Shown: one piece after another, positions 57,678 to 64,000 of the stretch
Numbering within the stretch: the stretch's first letter is position 1
Layout: each line of letters opens with the position of its first letter
Source: Acytostelium subglobosum LB1
Lineage: Eukaryota > Evosea > Eumycetozoa > Acytosteliales > Acytosteliaceae
Direction of reading: 5' to 3'
NCBI RefSeq assembly: GCF_000787575.1
Contig: NW_012236505.1
Location: 62,001 to 126,000 of the forward strand
DNA length: 64,000 nt
The notes under the pieces: generated by a model
Seen by the model: the letters and a program-made list of their open reading frames with translations, nothing else
Told to the model about the DNA's origin: nothing
Database searches by the model: none
Made by a program: the position numbers and the translations under genes

Positions 57678-59486
57678 ATGCTCGATACTCTTAGTTCTTC
57701 ACTTTTGAAGAAGATAGCATTGATGACATGTAATCCCGCTGATGTACTTTGTTTGATGTTAACATGTACACATACATTTGATTGTTTGAAATCAAGAACA
57801 AATGGTATTAGAAATTACATACTACTACAGAATACAACTTATATCTTCAATCGATCAACCTCATCAACCTCATCAACCTCATCAACATCATCAACATCAT
57901 CAACTTCAGACAAAGATGTAATCAAGCCAAATCAAACTCGAAACATCACGAACAAACAATCATCATCATCCAAATTATATATTCCTCCTGGCGTCGAATT
58001 TCTTGATTTCGCCGAGACTTTCAAGGAAAAGATAATTGTACCTGGATCAATTCCAGACTCTGTCATTGATTTAGTGTTGAGGTGTAAGAACCCTAGGTTG
58101 GAGCCTGGAATTATTCCCTCTTCAGTCACCAGGTTGGAAATCCAAGATTGGAACGGTCAAATTGTGCCTGGCTCCATCCCGCCATCAGTCACCTCATTGA
58201 GTTTGGGCAATCAATTCAATCAACTGATTGCCCCCCGCGCAATCCCCTCATCCGTCAACTCATTGTGGCTGGGTGAAGCATTCAATCAAGTTCTCAAGCC
58301 GGACAGCCTTCCCACAGCACTCACATATTTGAACCTTGGCTACTCCTTCAACAAGCCGCTGAAAGTTGGGTGCCTTCCGCCCAGCTTGACATCCCTCTCC
58401 CTTGGCAGAATCGAAATGTATCACCATCCCATTCCCCCTGGACTCCTGCCATCATCACTATCGGTGCTGAGTTTCCTTTGCCCGTTTCGACATAAACTTC
58501 AACAACCTGGATGCATCCCCTCGTCTGTGACGGATCTAATGCTGGTCAACGACGCTACAGGCACAGTGCCACCAAGACTCATTCCAGATTCCGTTCAGAA
58601 ATTATTCTTGATATTCATGACCAATTCTGAAGTGCACGCTGATTCAATCCATCTTCCATCATCCATCGTTGATTTGAGATTGACGTATCCAGATGGGGCT
58701 GTGGAGTGGATCCCAATACCATCATCCGTCAAAAGTTTGAATTTATCACTCAATGCACAACAATCACTTGGAACCATCCCACAATCAGTGACCAAACTGA
58801 TACTTAGGGACCTATTCAACGCGCCCATCGCGCCCAACACCATCCCCTCATCGGTGACCAAGTTGAAATTCGATGAATTCTTCAACAAGCCCCTGGAGCC
58901 TGGCGCCATCCCATCGTCCGTCACAAATTTGACATTTGGAAAGCGATTCAATCAGTTTTTGACACCAAGCAATGTTCCTGCTTTGCTCAAGGAACTGAAA
59001 CTTTCGCAATCTAAACGCAATCCTCATCAACATCTCGAGGAATTGATCAACTCCACCGAGATCAAAAAACTCAAGATCATGTCCTATCTGGATACATGTT
59101 CAATTCCAGAGTCCACTCACTCATCCACCTCTGCAAAGAAGCTCAAACTTGCCATATTAATTTATGTACCACCAGAGGAGAAATATGATGATGATATTTA
59201 TGATGATGATGATGATGATGATGATGTCAGAGATCCCGATCAAAAACAATATCAACATGCGCCAACCAACTTTTTGGATCAACATAGGGCATATGACTTA
59301 TACAGTTATATCAAAATTGCGGATAATGTTAAGTTTGTCTTCAAAGTCTTGGATCATCATTTTTCAATCATTTGCAGACAGTTAGACGATCAAACCATCT
59401 TTGTACTCCATATTGAGACTTCACATTTTGGGTTCGCCTCTCTATCTACTCTCCAATATTGTATGAAAGGTATCACTATTAGATAA
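57678..59486 (+). CDS. FNIP-repeat protein
   Basis: FNIP repeats (about 22 residues, LRR-like) form solenoids in a family greatly expanded in dictyostelids, often with F-box-like heads. One exon of 602 residues. The head (about 1-60) is LLKKIALMTCNPADVLCLMLTC, an F-box-like start. A (TCA/CTC)n microsatellite codes a STSSTSS run at about 60-77. From about 105 to 450 there are some 13 repeats with the form P-G-x-I-P-x-S-V-T-x-L-x-L-G-x-x-F-N-x-x-L, e.g. PGSIPPSVTSLSLG, FNQLIAPRAIPSSV, FNKPLEPGAIPSSV. An acidic D run (about 505-515) separates a C-terminal part of about 85 residues. A substrate-recruiting role is likely but unproven. Confidence 0.93.
   Translation: MLDTLSSSLLKKIALMTCNPADVLCLMLTCTHTFDCLKSRTNGIRNYILLQNTTYIFNRSTSSTSSTSSTSSTSSTSDKDVIKPNQTRNITNKQSSSSKLYIPPGVEFLDFAETFKEKIIVPGSIPDSVIDLVLRCKNPRLEPGIIPSSVTRLEIQDWNGQIVPGSIPPSVTSLSLGNQFNQLIAPRAIPSSVNSLWLGEAFNQVLKPDSLPTALTYLNLGYSFNKPLKVGCLPPSLTSLSLGRIEMYHHPIPPGLLPSSLSVLSFLCPFRHKLQQPGCIPSSVTDLMLVNDATGTVPPRLIPDSVQKLFLIFMTNSEVHADSIHLPSSIVDLRLTYPDGAVEWIPIPSSVKSLNLSLNAQQSLGTIPQSVTKLILRDLFNAPIAPNTIPSSVTKLKFDEFFNKPLEPGAIPSSVTNLTFGKRFNQFLTPSNVPALLKELKLSQSKRNPHQHLEELINSTEIKKLKIMSYLDTCSIPESTHSSTSAKKLKLAILIYVPPEEKYDDDIYDDDDDDDDVRDPDQKQYQHAPTNFLDQHRAYDLYSYIKIADNVKFVFKVLDHHFSIICRQLDDQTIFVLHIETSHFGFASLSTLQYCMKGITIR
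57855..57905 (+). repeat. In-frame ATCAACCTC/ATCAACATC microsatellite
   Basis: A nine-base repeat (about five copies) coding Ser-Thr-Ser in the FNIP gene. It could vary in length without frameshift. Confidence 0.85.
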
Positions 59487-59789
59487 TCAAATAAAATGTG
59501 TCAATCATTCTGTGGAACTATCCCAATCAATCAATCGATCAATCGTGGAGCTATTCCAATCAATCAATCAATCAATCAATAATAAATCGGTCCAGTTGTT
59601 CCAACAAAAAAATAAGTTCTGGATTTTTATTGAATTTTGAAAGTTCCAACCACATACTCATCACAAAAACGAACGAACGACAAATTTCACACACAAACTG
59701 TGTGTCATTAATGATCATCATTACCAATCAAACACTGACTCACAACTGTATACATATAATATATACAAAAATACATATATACAAAGGAA
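59487..59789. other. Spacer with two imperfect dyads
   Basis: Between the FNIP gene and mitochondrial EF-G. It contains TGGAACTATCCCA (59513-59525) and TGGAGCTATTCCA (59546-59558), both followed by CAAT runs. No gene. Confidence 0.6.
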
Positions 59790-62149
59790 ATGGCCTCATT
59801 ACTTTGTAATAGGATGTTCTCATCAGTGGCCTCTCGTGGCCTCATGAGTGGCGGCAACAGATGCAGTCCATTGATGATGACCACTCAGCAGCAGTTTGGA
59901 AGCACAACAACACCAATGTTTGGAAACATTGCATCATGTCTCACAGGCGCAATCAGACCATACTCAACCAATGACATTCAAAAGATGAGGAACATTGGTA
60001 TCAGCGCGCACATTGACTCGGGCAAGACTACGCTGACCGAACGCATCCTCTACTACACTGGTCGTATCAAGGAGATCCACGACGTCAAGGGCAAGGACGG
60101 CATCGGCGCCAAGATGGACTCGATGGAGCTGGAGCGCGAGAAGGGCATCACCATTCAGTCGGCCGCCACCTACTGCAAGTGGGGCGACACACACATCAAC
60201 ATCATCGATACGCCAGGTCACGTCGACTTCACCATCGAGGTGGAGCGCGCGCTGCGTGTGCTCGACGGCGCCGTGCTGGTCATGTGCGGTGTGTCGGGTG
60301 TCCAGTCGCAGACAATCACAGTCGATCGCCAGATGCGTCGTTACAACGTGCCTCGCGTCACCTTCATCAACAAGCTGGATCGTGTGGGCGCCAACCCATG
60401 GAACGTCATTGACCAGCTGCGCAAGAAGCTCAACCTGAACGCGGCCGCCGTGCAGATCCCCATTGGAGGCGAGATCAACTTGGAGGGAGTGTGCGACTTG
60501 CTCACGGGCAAGGCGTACCTGTTCTCGGGCGAGAAGGGCTCAAAGATCACCGAGGTCGAGATCCCCGCGTCCATCGTCGAGCTGTTCAACGAGAAGAAGA
60601 TCGAGCTCGTCGAGACCGTGGCCAACCAGGACGACCAGCTGGCCGAGTGGATCATCGAGAACGACTTCCCCAACAACATGCCCGACGCCACCGTGCTCGG
60701 CGACGCCATCCGTCGCTGCACGATCAACCGCACATTCGTGCCCGTGTTCATGGGCTCGGCCTTCAAGAACATTGGTGTGCAGAAGCTGCTGGACGGTGTG
60801 ATCAACTTCCTGCCCAACCCCAGCCAGAAGAAGAACATCGCACTCGACCTCTCCAACAATGAGGCCGAGGTCGAGGTCGTGCCCGACAGCAAGAAGCCAT
60901 TCGTCGGACTGGCCTTCAAGCTGGAGGAGGGTCGTTTCGGCCAGCTGACCTACATGCGTGTCTACCAGGGTGCTCTGAAGCGCGGTGACATGATCAAGAA
61001 TGTAAACTTAAACAAGGTGATCAAGGTGCCACGTCTCGTCAGAATGCACGCCAACGAGATGGAGGAGGTCCAAGAGGTTGGTGCCGGTGAGATCTGTGCC
61101 ATGTTTGGTGTTGACTGTTACTCTGGTAACTCATTCACTCATCCAAACCTCAACTATACTTGTGTATGTATGATGGAGCGAGTGTTGGAATAGTTCCATT
61201 TACTAATCAATCAATCATTCCAATCAATCAAACAACATAGACATCAATGCACGTTCCAGCACCAGTCATGTCGTTGAGTATTGCACCAAAGGGCAAGGAT
61301 GGATTGAACAACTTTACAAAGGCTTTGAACAAGTTCCAGAAGGAGGACCCAACATTCAGAGTGCACACCGATCAGGAGAGTGGCCAGATGGTCATCTCTG
61401 GTATGGGTGAGCTTCATCTGGACATCTACGTCGAGAGAATGAAGAGAGAGTACAACGTGGAGTGCATTGTCGGCAAGCCCTTGGTGGCCTACCGCGAGAC
61501 CATCCAGACGCGTGGCGACTACACATACACACACAGGAAGCAGTCTGGAGGTCAGGGCCAGTACGCCAAGATGATTGGCTACATCGAGCCCACCGGCCCA
61601 GAGGACCCCAACATGGAGTTTGTCAACGACGTCATTGGTACCGCCATCACACCCAACTTTATCGAAGCCATCAGGAAGGGAGTCAACGAGGCCGCCGTCA
61701 ACGGTCCGCTGATCGGCCATCCAATCACTGGCGTGCGTTTCGTCGTCACGGACGGTGCCACCCATCCCGTCGATTCCTCAGAGCTGGCGTTCAGAATCTG
61801 CGCTGTCAACTCGTTCAAGGAGGGCTTCAAGGTGGCCGAGCCAATGATCCTCGAGCCCATCATGAAGGTCGAGGTGCTCACACCAATCGAGTTCCAGGGC
61901 ACAGTTATTGGAGGCATCAACCGTCGCAAGGGTGCCATCTTCAACACTGGCGCACAGGGCGAGAACATCACAATCGAGTGCGAGGTGCCACTGAACAACA
62001 TGTTTGGCTACTCGACCGAGCTGCGTTCATGCACACAGGGCAAGGGTGAGTTCACAATGGAGTATGCCAAGCACAGTCCAGTCACCAGAGAGCAGTTCAA
62101 CACTCTCTGTGAAGAGTACCAGAAGAAGAGAGCCGAAGAGAGGAAGTAA
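59790..62149 (+). CDS. gfm1: Mitochondrial translation elongation factor G (EF-G1)
   Basis: A GTPase that translocates mitochondrial ribosomes. Exons 59790-61163 and 61241-62149 join in phase, giving 760 residues. A mitochondrial presequence (about 1-60, rich in R, S, M) comes first. Then the G domain: HIDSGKTT with the P-loop, REKGITIQ (switch I), DTPGHVDF (switch II) and NKLD. Domain II follows ([23 protein letters not shown]), then domains III to V with [34 protein letters not shown] and [16 protein letters not shown]. The exon 1 donor was placed after TACTTGT because it restores the NYT-C-TSMHVP order. Codon use is GC-rich, as in housekeeping genes. Confidence 0.97.
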
Positions 62150-62342
62150 ACTGTCACTACAATGTATTAGTGTCTCGCTTTTTTGAAATGATCGATTGAT
62201 TGGATATGGATTGGTTCCAGCTAGTGTTCTTCTCTTTAGTCAGGTTTTATTGTTAGTTGGGGAGGATGATCATCCATCCCATCAATGAGCGAGGCGAGTG
62301 GCAATGAGGCTGGACTTGGAAAGGTGTTACTACAATACTGAT
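62150..62342. other. 3' region between converging genes
   Basis: Short spacer between the EF-G stop and the GPI-protein stop; no features seen. Confidence 0.6.
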
Positions 62343-63043
62343 TTACATGAACAGGACAAGGGCAATCAATGACACAATGAGCATTGGTGCAGCCTGGATG
62401 AATGAGGAACCTATGAATGAATGGGGGAAGTATGGATGGTTAGAACTAATGTGCCATGCGCACTGCCACTCAATCAATCAATCAAACATACTTGAGTTCA
62501 AGATTCCATAGGTGTAGGAAGTGGAGAAACCTAGTTGGTTGGTGACAACGACAGAGATACCTGTTGGTGTCTTGGGGTTGAGACCATTGAAGGTGGCAAG
62601 GTTGACGTTGTTGCCTTGGTCGATGATGGTGGGGTTGGCGACTGGGGTTGGAGACAGCTGTCTAACACCACAGGCAGAGAATGGGAAGGCACCCTTTGGC
62701 AACTTGCCATCAAACATGTAGATGGCATAGGTGTCGTTGGGGCTACCAGTGGAGGTGAACTTGACAGTGGCGGACTTTCCACCATTAGACAAACTCAACT
62801 CGATCTTACCACTGTTGCCTGGAGTTGGGAACTTGTTGTAGATATCTGTGTTCATCGTTCGTTCATTCGGTTAGTCTCTGTTGTTGTCGCTGTTCCAGTT
62901 CTTGTTGTTATAACTACTCACCTTCATTAGAAGCGGCGATCATGAATTGGAAAGAGATTGGTCTGTCTGCGTAAGACTCATTGGCTTGAACCAGAGACGA
63001 TCTGTTTGATTGATTGATAACATGATAATGTTAGTGTATACTC

Positions 63044-63118
<75 letters not shown>

Positions 63119-63466
63119 GATATCTAGATCTACATCTACATACACATAACCTGGATTGGTATTTGGGAACTGGAAACTGCTGCCAAGAGTGTTTGGATCC
63201 CAATAGTCAGCTCTGTCGTTGGCGGATGGGGTTGGGACGCGGTTGACACCGACAAAGAGATTGACAGCACCAAAGCATGGCACCAAAAGTCCAAAGAATG
63301 CAGGTGGCGACGATTCGAGCAACAATGTCATGTTATCACCAACATTTGGAGCTGTAAAGTTAAACTGTTGGAGTTGGCCAAATGTGATCTTTGTCTGAGC
63401 TGATACTATTGTTGTAGTTGTTGCAATTGTTGCAACCAACAATGCGATAATGATTGATCTATTCAT
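62343..63466 (-). CDS. GPI-anchored surface protein, unknown function
   Basis: Four exons join in phase: 63466-63144, 63001-62922, 62845-62492, 62410-62343, giving 274 residues. A signal peptide (about 1-23) starts MNRSIIIALLVATIATTTTI. The mature part has few Cys, N-glycosylation sequons (NFTAP, NMTLL), and segments such as GDNMTLLLESSPPAFFG and ADRPISFQFMIAASN. A beta-rich C-terminal module follows, SATVKFTSTGSPNDTYAIYM, with VTNQLGFSTSYTYGIL. The end SSSFIQAAPMLIVSLIALVLFM is a GPI-attachment signal. No family with known function was recognised. The first intron holds the longest (CAAT)n tract in the window, right after an in-frame TGA. Failure to splice it would give a shorter soluble product. 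Confidence 0.85.
63045..63119. repeat. (CAAT)n tetranucleotide repeat
   Basis: About 18 uninterrupted copies inside intron 1 of the GPI-anchored protein gene; the longest such run in the window. Being a simple repeat, it is likely to vary between strains. Confidence 0.95.
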
Positions 63467-64000
63467 TATATATTATTATTGATATAGTAATTATTTGTTT
63501 ATAGTGATATGATGTATATATATATTAGATGAACGAAGCATGAAATCACATGTCATAGACCAAGTGTCAAACAAACAACAGGATTGTTGTTGTTCTCACA
63601 ATTAGAAAGATTTGGATTTATTGTGTGTTTGTGCAGGAAGGATGGATCACCCAACTTGGGTCTTTCAACACCCACCCCCTCTAATGTCTTTCATTCTTTG
63701 AAACGAGCTTGTGCCAAAAGAAGGTTGTTCCCTCCACTTCATTCAGATCATATTATGTCAGTTACAACTATTGTTATTATACAAATAACTTATAATATAT
63801 ATATTGACAATTTATAACAACAACAACAAAGATGTGATTAATTAATTAATTAAGTGTTGAATGGATAATCCATTCATTGACAATCTCCGATTCAATTCAT
63901 CAACTTTGTAATTGAACACGTTGCACCGATCGATCATCAAGAATCATCGGACTCGGGTCTATCAATGAGTTACATGATAATATCTTATCCACAGAATACC
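63467..64000. other. Spacer to window end, no gene seen
   Basis: Upstream of the GPI-protein gene. AT-rich, with TTAATTAATTAATTAA at about 63838-63853. No supported frame. Confidence 0.6.

Noticed and set aside
63045-63119. CRISPR-like regular repeat
   Set aside because: It is a plain (CAAT)n microsatellite with no spacers, inside a eukaryotic intron.
1-64000. Retroelements, DNA transposons and virus-derived elements
   Set aside because: I saw no reverse transcriptase, transposase, integrase or capsid-type motifs and no long terminal repeats in any frame.

Overview
The window is nuclear DNA of a dictyostelid social amoeba. The support is direct. There are short introns with GTATGT or GTAAGT donors. 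There are asparagine/glutamine-rich stretches. Several families are typical of or restricted to Dictyostelia: FNIP-repeat protein, hssA/2C/7E-type small protein, frizzled-like receptor, colossin/SdrD-B-like repeats and N-rich F-box-like protein. Coding sequence is clearly more GC-rich than in D. discoideum, so a species outside the very AT-rich D. discoideum group is likely; I cannot name it. Introns and spacers are full of the tetranucleotide CAAT/ATTG.

Layout. 1-2.5 kb: no gene. 2.5-4.1 kb (-): TBC RabGAP-type protein. 5.6-6.4 kb (+): Mpo1/DUF962 membrane protein. 6.7-8.3 kb (+): secreted alpha-L-fucosidase, converging on an NADPH oxidase (8.5-10.3 kb, -). 10.9-12.0 kb (-): ER-type C2H2/TM protein. 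12.2-13.1 kb (+): Nhp2. 13.2-15.3 kb (-): three small single-TM proteins in tandem. 15.5-19.5 kb (-): NDR/LATS-family kinase. 21.1-22.3 kb (+): CBS-domain protein. 22.6-23.6 kb (+): broken SdrD-B-like repeat gene. 25.5-26.6 kb (+): secreted tyrosinase. 27.1-28.1 kb (+): aldo-keto reductase. 28.3-29.5 kb (-): Lst8. 29.9-31.0 kb (+): cytochrome c1. 31.3-33.0 kb (-): chaperonin-like protein. 33.6 kb (+): orphan Sf3b3-like exon. 33.9-35.3 kb (-): F-box-like gene with frame breaks. 35.6-36.3 kb (-): secreted protein. 37.0-39.5 kb (-): RapGAP. 40.9-42.3 kb (-): G-alpha. 43.2-46.1 kb (-): frizzled-like receptor. 47.4-47.7 kb (+): hssA-like. 48.0-50.7 kb (+): Pat1. 51.0-52.6 kb (-): AT-hook/chromodomain protein. 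53.1-56.1 kb (-): PAK kinase. 57.7-59.5 kb (+): FNIP-repeat protein. 59.8-62.1 kb (+): mitochondrial EF-G. 62.3-63.5 kb (-): GPI-anchored surface protein.

The genes are independent eukaryotic transcription units, not operons. Several belong to the signalling network of amoeboid cells: RapGAP, PAK, NDR kinase, G-alpha, frizzled-like receptor and the TOR-complex subunit Lst8. Cytochrome c1 and EF-G are mitochondrial housekeeping genes. Exon models were built by hand from GT-AG sites with a reading-phase check at every junction; none was checked against transcripts.

The most unexpected structure outside the genes is a short dyad, TGGAAYNRTTCCA, that recurs in the introns of at least seven unrelated genes, beside CAAT/ATTG runs. 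I found no tRNA, rRNA, CRISPR array or recognisable transposon.
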